From positions 36,008,488 to 36,072,487 of the forward strand of contig OZ024882.1 of assembly GCA_964017185.1 (NCBI GenBank): DNA of 64,000 nucleotides, given 5' to 3'. Below the pieces are notes generated by a model. That model was not told the origin of the DNA. It did no database searches and saw only the letters and a list, made by a program, of their open reading frames with translations. Made by a program: the position numbers and the translations under genes. Below, piece after piece: positions 24,201 through 36,200 of the stretch (the stretch's first letter is position 1; each line of letters starts with the position of its first letter). This DNA comes from Rugalucina vietnamica (lineage: Eukaryota; Mollusca; Bivalvia; Lucinida; Lucinidae).

Positions 24201-27200
24201 TCTCGTCCCAGGACGCCGAATCTTGCGTCCTCGAGATCTCTGATTGTCCCGGTTATTGTAACAATAACCTTACCTGGCCACCTTCAAGTTTATCCCAGCT
24301 GGCAACCAGTATACCAGCTGATAGATTGTCCCGGTTATTGTAACAATAGCCTTACCTGGCCACCTTCCCGTTTATCCCAGCCAGCAACCAGTATACCAGC
24401 TGATAGATTGTCCCGGTTATTGTAACAATAGCCTTACCTGGCCACCTTCTCGTTTATCCCAGCCGGCAACCAGTATACCAGCTGATAGATTGTCCCGGTT
24501 ATTGTAACTAGAGGACCATTGGTCCTGTAGCTCACCTGAGAGATTATCACATTGTAAGCTCATGAGATTTAAATTAATTGAGAGTCCACCAATGAAAGTC
24601 TATGCATGAACACTATTGACCCCCGGGGCATGGCCAAATCTGACCCAGGGGCATGACTGGCACAATTTATAATGGGGACTACCAAACATTGCTACATACA
24701 AAATATAGAAGCTCTGGGCCTTTTGGTTTCAGAGAAGAAGTTTTTTTTAGTTTTTCCCATTGTAAGTCTATGGAGACTATCTACCCCCGGGGCGTGGCCA
24801 AATTTGACCCCAGGAGCATGGCTGGCACAATTTATGTAGAGGACCATTAGCCATTGCCACATACAAAATATCAAAGCTGTGTGCCCTGTGGTTTCAGAGA
24901 AGAAGATTTTTGAATTTTTTTCCCATAGCAAGTCTATTGAGACTTTCAACCTGCGGGACCTGGCCAAATTTGACCCCAGGGGCATGAATGGCACAATTTA
25001 TGTAGAGGACCATTAGCCATTGCTACATACCAAATAACAAAGCTGCGGGCCTAGTGGTTTCAGAGAAGAAGATTTTTTTAGTTTTTCCTATTGTAGGTCT
25101 ATGGAGACTATCGACCCCCGGGGCGTGGCCAAATTTGACCCCAGGGACATGATTGGCATAATTTATGTAGAGGACCATTTGCCAATGTCACATACAAAAT
25201 ATCAAAGCTGTGGGCCCTGTGGTTTCAGAGAAGAAGATTTTTGAATTTTTTTCCCATAGTAAGTCTATGGAGACTATCGACCCCCGGGGCGTGGCCAAAT
25301 TTGACCCCAGGGGCATGAATGGCACAATTTATGTAGAGGACCATTAGCCATTGCTACATACCAAATATCAAAGCTGTTGGCCTAGTGGTTTCAGAGAAGA
25401 AGTTTTTTTTAGTTTTTTTCCTATTGTAGGTCTATGGAGTCTATCGACCCCCGGGGCGTAGCCAAAATTGACCCCAGGGGCATGATTGGCACAATTTACG
25501 TAGAGGACCATTAGCCATTGCCACGTACAAAATATCAAAGCTGTGGGCCCTGTGGTTTCAGAGAAGAAGATTTTTTAATTTCTTTTCCCATAGTAAGTCT
25601 ATGGAGACTATCAACCCCCGGGGCGTGGCCAAATTTGACCCCAGGGGCATGAATGGCATAATTTATGTAGAGGACCATTAGCCATTGCTACATACCAAAT
25701 ATCAAAGCTGTGGGCCTAATGGTTTCAGAGAAGAAGATTTTTTTAGTTTTTCCAATTGTAAGTCTATGGAAACTATCCACCCCCGGGGCGTGGCCAAATT
25801 TGACCCCAGGGGCATGGCTGGCACAATTTATGTAGAGGACCATTAGCCATTGCCACATACCAAATATCAAAGCTGTGGGCCCTGTGGTTTCAGAGAAGAA
25901 GATTTTTGAATTTTTTTCCCATAGTAAGTCTATGGAGACTATTGACCCCCGGGGCGTCGCCAAATTTGACCCCAGGGGCATGAATGGCACAATTTATGTA
26001 GAGGACCATTAGCCATTGCTACATACCAAATATCAAAGCTGTGGGCCTAGTGGTTTCAGAGAAGAAGATTTTTTTAGTTTTTCCCATTGTAAGTCTATGG
26101 GACCTATCTGTTGCCATGGAAACCACAATTTTGATACAATCTGCTCCAAAACCTAATGCCATCAATCCCCCAACCCAATTATGGTTCACATTAAATTTGA
26201 TCAAGATCGGCCTACTAGCTTCAGAAATATTCTTCTTTGAAATTGTGGATGGACGACGACGGACGACGACGGACGACGGATGCCTGCCTATCCTATAAGC
26301 TCACCTGTGAGCCTTCGGCTCAGGTGAGCTAACAATAGCCTTACCTGGCCACCTTCTCGTTTATCCCAGCTGGCAACCAGTATACCAGCTGATAGATTGT
26401 CCCGGTTATTGTAACAATAACCTTACCTGGCCACCTTCAAGTTTATCCCAGCTGGCAACCAGTATACCAGCTGATAGATTGTCCCGGTTATTGTAACAAT
26501 AGCCTTACCTGGCCACCTTCCCGTTTATCCCAGCAAGCAACCAGTATACCAGCTGATAGATTGTCCCAGTTATTGTAACAATAGCCTTACCTGGCCACCT
26601 TTCGCTTATCCCAGCCGGCAACCAGTATACCAGCTGATAGATTGTCCCGGTTATTGTAACAATAGCCTTACCTGGCCACCTTCCCGTTTATCCCAGCCAG
26701 CAACCAGTATACCAGCTGATAGATTGTCCCGGTTATTGTAACAATAGCCTTACCTGGCCACCTTCCCGTTTATCCCAGCCGGCAACCAGTATACCAGCTG
26801 ATAGATTGTCCCGGTTATTGTAACAATAGCCTTACCTGGCCACCTTCTCGTTTATCCCAGCCGGCAACCAGTATACCAGCTGATAGATTGTCCCGGTTAT
26901 TGTAACAATAGCCTTACCTGGCCACCTTCTCGTTTATCCCAGCCAGCAACCAGTATACCAGCTGATAGATTGTCCCGGTTATTGTAACAATAGCCTTACC
27001 TGGCCACCTTCTCGTTTATCCCAGCCAGCAACCAGTATACCAGCTGATAGATTGCCCCGGTTATTGTAACAATAGCCTTACCTGGCCACCTTCTCGTTTA
27101 TCCCAGCTGGCAACCAGTATACCAGCTGATAGATTGTCCCTGTTATTGTAACAATAGCCTTACCTGGCCACCTTCCCATTTATCCCAGCCAGCAACAAGT

Positions 27201-30200
27201 AAACCAGCTGATAGATTGTCCCGGTTATTGTAACAATATCCTTACCTAACCACCTTCCCGTTTATCCCAGCCAGCTACCAGTATACCAGCTGATAGATTG
27301 TCTCAGTTATTGTATTAATAGCCTTACCTGGCCACCTTCCCGTTTATCCCAGCTAGCTACCAGTATACCAGCTGATAGATTGCCCCGGTTATTGTAACAA
27401 TAGCCTTACCTGGCCACCTTCCCGTTTATCCCAGCCAGCAACCAGTATACCAGCTGATACATTGTCCCTGTTATTGTAACAATAGCCTTACCTGGCCACC
27501 TTCCCGTTTATCCCAGCCAGCAACAAGTAAACCAGCTGATAGATTGTCCCAGTTATTGTAACAATAGCCTTACCTGGCCACCTTCCCGTTTATCCCAGCC
27601 AGCAACAAGTAAACCAGCTGATAGATTGTCCCGGTTATTGTAACAATAGCCTTACCTGGCCACCTTCCCGTTTATCCCAGCCAGCTACCAGTATACCAGC
27701 TGATAGATTGTCTGGGTTATTGTATTAATAGCCTTACCTGGCCACCTTCCTGTTTATCCCAGCCAGCTACCAGTATACCAGCTGATAGATTGCCCCGGTT
27801 ATTGTAACAATAACCTTACCTGGCCACCTTCACGTTTATCCCTGCCAGCAAGCAGTATACCAGCTGATAGATTGTCCCTGTTATTGTAACAATAGACTTA
27901 CCTGGCCACCTTCCCGTTTATCCCAGCCAGCAACAAGTAAACCAGCTGATAGATTGTCCCGGTTATTGTAACAATAGCCTTACCTGGCCACCTTCCCGTT
28001 TATCCCAGCCAGCTACCAGTATACCAGCTGATAGATTGTCTCGGTTATTGTATTAATAGCCTTACCTGGCCACCTTCCCGTTTATCCCAGCCAGCTACCA
28101 GTATACCAGCTGATAGATTGCCCCGGTTATTGTAACAATAACCTTACCTGGCCACCTTCACGTTTATCCCAGCCAGCAACCAGTATACCAGCTGATAGAT
28201 TGTCCCTGTTATTGTAACAATAGCCTTACCTGGCCACCTTCCCATTTATCCCAGCCAGCAACAAGTAAACCAGCTGATAGATTGTCCCGGTTATTGTAAC
28301 AATTACCTTACCTGGCCACCTTCCCGTTTATCCCAGCCAGCTACCAGTATACCAGCTGATAGATTGCCCCGGTTATTGTAACAATAACCTTACCTGGCCA
28401 CCTTCACGTTTATCCCAGCCAGCAACCAGTATACCAGCTGATAGATTGTCCCGGTTATTGTAACCATAGCCTTACCTTCTCATTTATCCCAGTCGGCAAC
28501 CAGTATACCAGCTGATAGATTGTCCCTATTATTGTAACAATAGCCTTACCTGGCCACCTTCTCATTTATCCCAGCCAGCTACCAGTAAACCAGCTGATAG
28601 ATTGTCCCGGTTATTGTAACAATAGCCTTACCTGGCCACCTTCACGTTTATCCCAGCCGGCAACCAGTATACCAGCTGATAGATTGTCCCAATTATTGAA
28701 ACAAAAGCCTTACCTGGCCACCTTCTCGTTTATCCCAGCCGGCAACCAGTATACCAACTGATAGACTGTCCCGGTTATTGTAACAATAGCCTTACCTGGC
28801 CACCTTCTCGTTTATCCCAGCCAACAACCAGTATACCAGCTGATAGACTGTCCCGGTTATTGTAACAATAGCCTTACCTGGCCACCTTCTCGTTTATCCC
28901 AGCCAACAACCAGTATACCAGCTGATAGACTGTCCCAGTTATTGTAACAATAGCCTTACCTGGCCACCTTCTCGTTTATCCCAGCTGGCAACCAGTATAC
29001 CTGCTGATAGATTGTCCCGGTGATTGTACCAATAGCCTTACCTGGCCACCATCCCATTTATCCCAGCCAGCAACCAGTATACCAGCTGATAGATTGTCAC
29101 AATTATTGTAACAATAGCCTTACCTGGCCACCTTCTCTTTTATCCCAGCCGGCAACCAGTATACCAGCTGACAGATTATCCCGGTTATTGTAACATAGAT
29201 TTCTGAACACACTGGCAGCTGTTTTCACAAGGGGTTCTTCGCCTGTTTCCATTCTGAAACAAACAGATTCAGGCATTACCAAAACAGACTTATGCAATAA
29301 ACAGAGATTTTAACTGGTGTGAAAAATGATAATTTTGAGTTGAAATTTTTTTGCTCAAAACATAGATCCTGGGACAGTACTATGGCGAGCCCTACCTTTA
29401 TATACTGTATTAAAACTGGGATGTACTGGGGTATTTTTTTCTTGTATAGGCTTGTAAGAATGGTTCTGTCCAGACATGACTAAAACATTATTGACTTGGA
29501 TATTAAGCCACTAACAAATCAAACCAAATCATGTATTATCTATGCTGGTGACAGTGAAAACTGACATCGGACAAAGACTGTGCCGCAACATGAGATAAAT
29601 ACGAGCAAACCAACCTTCTGCATATGCGAAAACAAAAGCACAGATCAGATTCGCAGTAACTGCAAAGCTGATCAGTGCCTTTGTTTTCACTACATGAAAA
29701 GTACAATGTCTCTTCTTTTTGAATACAAAAGCCTCTAGCCATCTTCTGTGTATGTACAGGCTGGTTTGTGTAAGGCATGGTCAGATACCACAATGTTGGT
29801 TTTCTCATGATGAACATGTACAGGTCAACCTCATTATAATGCTATCATCCACAGAAACAGACCATATTATAACTTAAGTTCTTCATAACAGACATAATAT
29901 TATAGCAAAATAATAATTTTGGAAGCCATGAGATGGTTGTGTTGTATTGAAAACTGCATTGTAATGAGGCATGTTATAATGAGGTTAAACCATACTATGT
30001 GTAAATCATAACAATTTTGTTATAGTGTAACATTCCAAAATTCTGAAAAACCATCATCTTGAAAGAAATCATTTTAAAAACATGGTAACACAAAGGGAGA
30101 TAAACCACTATAATATTTTTCAGACCTTGACTTGTTCATATATGGATAGCCATTGTATGATCTTAGCACGATCTGGTGTCCCTAACATTAAGAATCTACC

Positions 30201-33200
30201 ACCTTCTGAAAGATGAATCCCTACTCATTTTTGGGGAGAATAACCCCTGAACTAAAGTAAAATGTTTTTAATCACAATAACAATGTTACAAACTAAGGGA
30301 TGGATTTTGCAAACTAAGCAAAGACTGAGTCTAATTCACACCTAGATTTTGAATATTTCTGCAAAGTTATAGCAGAACAAGAAATGAGCTGCCTCGTGGG
30401 AAAACCAACATTGTGGTTTCCAAACAGGTCTGACACAAACCGGCCCGTACAGCTACAGAAGCAGGCTAGAAGCTTGAAATTTCGGATTTAAGTAGAAGAT
30501 GAATTGTACTATCCGAGTAGCGAAAACAAAGGCGCTGATCAGCTTCGCGGTTACCGCGAAGCTGATCTGCGTCTTTGCTTTCGCCTATGCAGATTGTTGG
30601 TTTTCTCAAGTGGCTGCTCAAATCATGTTAATAATTTGGTATCACATTTTATCATTTGAGCCTTAGCATGAGAAAACGAACAGTCTTGGTTTCCGACCAG
30701 GTCTAACACAAACCGGCCTGTACACTCACAGTAAATAGTTTCAGATTTAAGAAGAGGGATTATACTATCCACATAGTAAAAACAAAAGCACTGATCAGCT
30801 ATGCAGTTACTGCACAGCTGATCTGCATCTTTGTTTTTGCAAAAGGCAAAAATCCTGAGGCAGCTCATATATTGGATGATTAAAGGTCATATCTAAAGGT
30901 TTTGATTTTGTTTAACTGAAGTAGACATTGATGAAAGGAACTGATTGCCGAAAACCAAACCAAACTATCATGACTGGTTCCGGAGATAGCTTGATTTGTA
31001 ATCTGGCATTTAATCTCATGAATATTCATTAGTGCCACTATGATGTCATAGAAGCACAGAGGAAATTTTGAATATCATTCAAACAAACAACTGAAACAAA
31101 CAGCTTATCATTTGAAAACAATTACAACTAGAATTGTCAGAGAATCTGACTATAGCCCCGCTTCTCAGCTTTTTTGCAGGGTGAAAAAAACAATGACAAT
31201 CACAAGCTAGATCTCGTCAATATTGATGCACATACAAAATTTGGTCTGATTATGTCAATCCGTTCTCAAGAATAATTAGATATTGAGCGGAAACGAAATT
31301 CTGACCTCAATAAAGGACCATAACTCCGTCAAAATTTTGCGAAAAATGATGGGTAACAATCCCAAGCTAGATCTTGTCAATGATGATGAGCATACAAAAT
31401 CTGGACGGATTTTGTCAATTCGTTCTCAAGATATTGAGCAGAAACAAAATTCTGACGTCAATCAAGGGCTGAAACTTCTTCATAATTTTGCAAAAAATTA
31501 CAGGTAACAATCCCAAGCTAGATCTTGTCAATGTTGATGTGCAGACAAAATTTGGTCAGATTCTGTCAATTCGTTCTCAAGACATTGAGCGGAAACGAAA
31601 TTCTGACGTCAATCAAGGGCCGTAACTCCATCAAAATTTTGCGAAAAATGACGGGTTACGATCCCAAGCTAGATCTTGTCAATGTTGATGTGCATACAAA
31701 ATTTGGTCGTGTTCTGTGAATTCGTTTTCAAGATATTGAGCGGAAACGAAATTCTGAAGACAATCAAGGGCCGTAACTCCGTCAAAATTTTGCGAAAAAT
31801 GAGGGGTAACAATCCCAAGCTAGATCTTGTCAATGTTGATGTGCATACAAAATTTAGTCGGATTCTGTCAATTTGTTCTCAAGATATTGAGCGGAACTAA
31901 AATTCTGACGTCAATCAAGGGCCGTAACTCCGTCAAAGTTTGCGAAAAATGACGGGTAACAATCCCAAGCTACATCTTGTCAACATTGATGCGCATACAA
32001 AATTTGGTCGGATTTTGTCAATTCGTTCTCAAGATATTGAGCAGAAACAAAATTCTGACGTCAATCAAGGGCCGAAACTTCTTCATAATTTTGCGAAAAA
32101 TGACGGGCAACAATCCCAAGCTAGATCTTGTCAATGTTGATGTGCATACAAAATTTGGTCGGATTCTGTCAAATCGTTCTAAAGATATTGAGCGGAAACG
32201 AAATTCTGACGTCAATCAAGGGCCATAACTCCGTCAAAACTTTGCGAAAAATGACAGGTAACAATCCCAAGCTAGATCTTGCCAATGATGATGTGCATAC
32301 AAAATTTAGTTGGATTCTGTCAATTTGTTCTCAAGATATTGAGCGGAAACAAAATTCTGACGTCAATCAAGGGCCGTAACTCTGTCAAAATTTTGAGAAA
32401 AATGACAGGTAACAATCCCAAGCTAAATCTTGTCAATGTTGATGCGCATACAAAATTTGGTCGGATTCTGTCAATTCGTTCTCAAGATATTGAGCGGAAA
32501 CGAAATTCTGACGTCAATCAAGGGCAGTAACTCCGTCAAAATTTTGCGAAAAATGACGGGTAACAATCCCAAGCTAGATCTTGTCAATGTTGGTGTGCAC
32601 ACAAAATTTGGTCAGATTCTGTCAAATCGTTCTCAAGATATTGAGCGGAAACGAAATTTTGGCAATAATGAAGGGTCATCCAAGGGCAATAACTCTTCTG
32701 CAAATTTGGGTAAACTGACATGCATTTATACATAAGTAGATATTGTCAATATTGATGCATATACCAAATTTGGTTTAAGTCTAACAACTGGTTCTCAAGT
32801 TATGTGAGGTAATGGAATGACGGAAGGACGGAATAACAGAACTAGAATTGTCAGAGAATCTGACTATAGCCCCGCTTCTCAGCCTTTGCAGGGTGAAAAA
32901 AACAATGACAGGTAACTATCACAACTAGATCTCGTCAATATTGATGCGCATACAAAATTTGGTCTGATTATGTCAATTTGTTCTCATGATATTGAGCTCA
33001 AACGAAATTCTGACCTCAAAGGCCATAACTCCGTCAAAATTTTGCGAAAAATGACGGGTAACTATTCCAGGCTAGATCTCGTCAATGATGATGTGCATAC
33101 AAAATTTGGACAGATTCTGTCAATTAGTTCTCAAGATATTGAGCGGAAACGAAATTTTGAAGTCAATCAAGGGCCCTAACTCCGTCAAAATTTTGCAAAA

Positions 33201-36200
33201 AATGACGGCTAACAATCCCAAGCTAGATCTTGTCGATGTTGATGTGCATACAAAATTTGGTCAGATTCTGTCAATTTGTTCTCAAGATAGTGAGCGGAAA
33301 CGAAATTCTGACGTCAATCAAGGGCCGTTACTCCATCAAAATTATGCGAAAAATGACAGGTTACAATCCCAAGCTAGATTTTGTCAATGTTGATGTGCAT
33401 ATAAATTTGGTCGGATTCTGTCAATTCGTTCTCAAGATATTGAGCGGAAATGAAATTCTGACGTCAATCAAGGGCCGTAACTCCGTCAAAATTTTGCAAA
33501 AAATGATGGGTAACAATCCTAAGCTAGATCTTGTCAATGTTGACGTGCATACAAAATTTGGTTGGATTCTGTAAATTTGTTCTCAACATATTGAGCGGAA
33601 ATGAAATTCTGACGTTAATCATGGGCCGTAACTCTGTCAAAATTTTGCGAAAAATAACCGGTAACAATCCCAAGCTAGATCTTGTTAATGTTGATGTGCA
33701 TACAAAATTTGGTCGGATTCTGTGAATTCTTTCTCAAGATATTGAGCGGAAAGGAAATTTTGACATCAATCAAGGGCCGTAACTCCGTCAAAATTTTGCA
33801 AAAAATGACAGGTAACGATACCAAGCTAGATCTTGTCAATGTTGATGTGCATACAAAATTAGGTTGGATTCTGTCAATTCCTTCTCAAGCTATTGAGCGG
33901 AAAGGAAATTCTGACGTCAATCAAGGGCCGTAACTCCGTCAAAATTTTGTGAAAAATGACGGGTAACAATCCCAAGCTAGATCTTGTCAATGATGATGTG
34001 CATACAAAATTTGGTTGGATTCTGTCAATTTGTTCTCAAGATATTGAGCGGAAACGAAATTCTGATGTCAATCAAGGGCCGTAACTCCGTCAAAATTTTG
34101 TGAAAAATGACGGGTAACAATCCAAAGCTAGATCTTGTCAATGTTGATGTGCATACAAAATTTGGTCAGATTCTGCCAATTCGTTCTCAAGATATTGAGC
34201 GGAAACGAAATGCTAACGGAATCACGGAATGACGGAACCATGGAATCACGGAACCACGGAAGGACAGGGTGAATCCAGTATAGCCCCACTTTTAGCCCCA
34301 CTTTTTCAAAGCGGGGCTATAATAACGGAATAACAGAATAACGGTATAACGGAACTACGGAAGGACAGGGTGAATCCAGTATAGCCCCCACTTTTTCAAA
34401 GCGGGGCTATAAATAGTAGAAACCATTTACACAGCTTATTGTTTCAGTTTCAAAACTTTTGATGATCTTTTAGGTAAATTATTTTGGCTTTTAATTTTTT
34501 CACCAAGGGAGACCACTCTTACATGAATATACTGTTGTTATTTAAATACGACTCCATATCTTTTGAGCTGATGGGCATATTTGGGTTAAGTTTTTGATAT
34601 ACAAGTCCTAAGAACAAAAGTGATAAGCAGACAAAGAATAAAAAGGTTCCAATAGAACTTTTCTTTATCCCCTTTAACACTGAAGGGTAAAACTTCAGAA
34701 ACAAGTGTGCAGATTCACAATTAATAGATATCACAACCTTACACAGAATTCTATGCATGTAAGTGTTACGTGCAAATTTTCATTACACAGTACCACTCAA
34801 AGAGCAAAATCTGAAAGTTACACCATTTAAACTCTCTTTAAACAATATAAAATTACAGGAAATCACTTAAAATTTAGGACAATTGTATAGCTTTATGTTA
34901 AAATGGTTATTGTTCTTACATAGATGACTATTGTTCCTTGTTATGACATTTATGTACCCTCCCAATTCAAGTTTTTCAATATCGCTTCTGAGGACAATAG
35001 ACCCGTGTAATGAGAAAAAGGGATATTTGCCTATGCGAAAACAAAGGCACAGGTCAGCTGTGCAGTAACCATACAGCTGATCAGCACCATTGTTTTTGCT
35101 TCTTCTTAAAGGGACACTTTTGCTGCCGGGAGGTCAAGAGATTTGTTACCTGTTGAGATTAAAGTGGGCATGACTTGACTACTTGCCCAGGTAACTTTAA
35201 GCCTATTGGAATGCCTGCAAAACTTAATCTGCTGATAAGAGCTGTCAATAATTCCAAAGGTAACTTTCCTCCCTGAAGTATTATCCAATCAGAATTGATT
35301 ATTGCTAGTGATGCTTATTGGACATGTTGGAGAGCTCAGAGAGATGTTGACAGGTCGGACACAAAATGTTGACAGGTCGTTGACAGGTCGGATGTTGACA
35401 GGTCGGACGTTTAGACACAAAAAGTGAGATAAGACACCTAATTCTGCCTTTTGTAGTCCAGGTTCTCCTTTAAATCCAAAATTTCAAGCTTCTAATCTTT
35501 TTCTGTACCGAGGTAAAAGTAGGCAATGATCAGGAAATGGCACAATCAGAAAGAAATTACCACTCCAAAAAAACTGAGGTGTGCATGCTGCTTTGTGTTA
35601 GACCCGGTCGGCAACCCCGAAAACCAATTTTCTTCTGTCACAGCTCAATACTCACGGATAATGTCTGTGCAATAACTCTGTACTATCAATACTTACTTGT
35701 GGAAATTGAGATGGTAATTCACAATGTCGGCCACCGCTTGTGTGTCAGCCGCTGAACCTGACCGACAACAGTAAATATAGTCAGTCACTTTCGTAAGCTT
35801 GTCTGTCACTCGATTGGCAATGTATGCTCTACAAAATTGAAATACAAGAGAATGTGTTTCTGTTTAAAACTTCTGTTATATCAACCACAATACATGATGG
35901 TGATTATAAACATATACAGTCAAACCAAAAATAAGAAAATTATCATTTTTTCCAATTAAAATCAAATTTTCAATTTCTATGAATAAAGAAAATTTCTGTA
36001 TATTGCAAGGATGTTATCGTAAATAAAGAGGAATTACCCTGATGTGGTTCTTGAGTCTGCTCCAATAATGACCCCTCCATCAAATTCAATGGCAGCAATT
36101 GTCGTCTGTAAAGAAAGAAGAAATTCAGCCACTTAATCTCCTTAAACCTGCCAGTATGAAAACAATGTACTTATTTGATGGCTGTAAAAATTTTGTTGGG

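Noticed and set aside
24653..26298. Open frames of ~100 residues on both strands
   Set aside because: Translations of the ~166-bp core of a pearl-like element; the frame changes with each unit.
22567..29190. CRISPR-like regular repeat array
   Set aside because: Units are contiguous with no unique spacers, and each is homologous to a proteasome exon end; the context is eukaryotic.
31283..33933. Series of 60-114-residue open frames suggesting a repeat-protein gene
   Set aside because: They are staggered readings of a 151-bp noncoding tandem repeat with no splice signals, and the same words occur in other frames.
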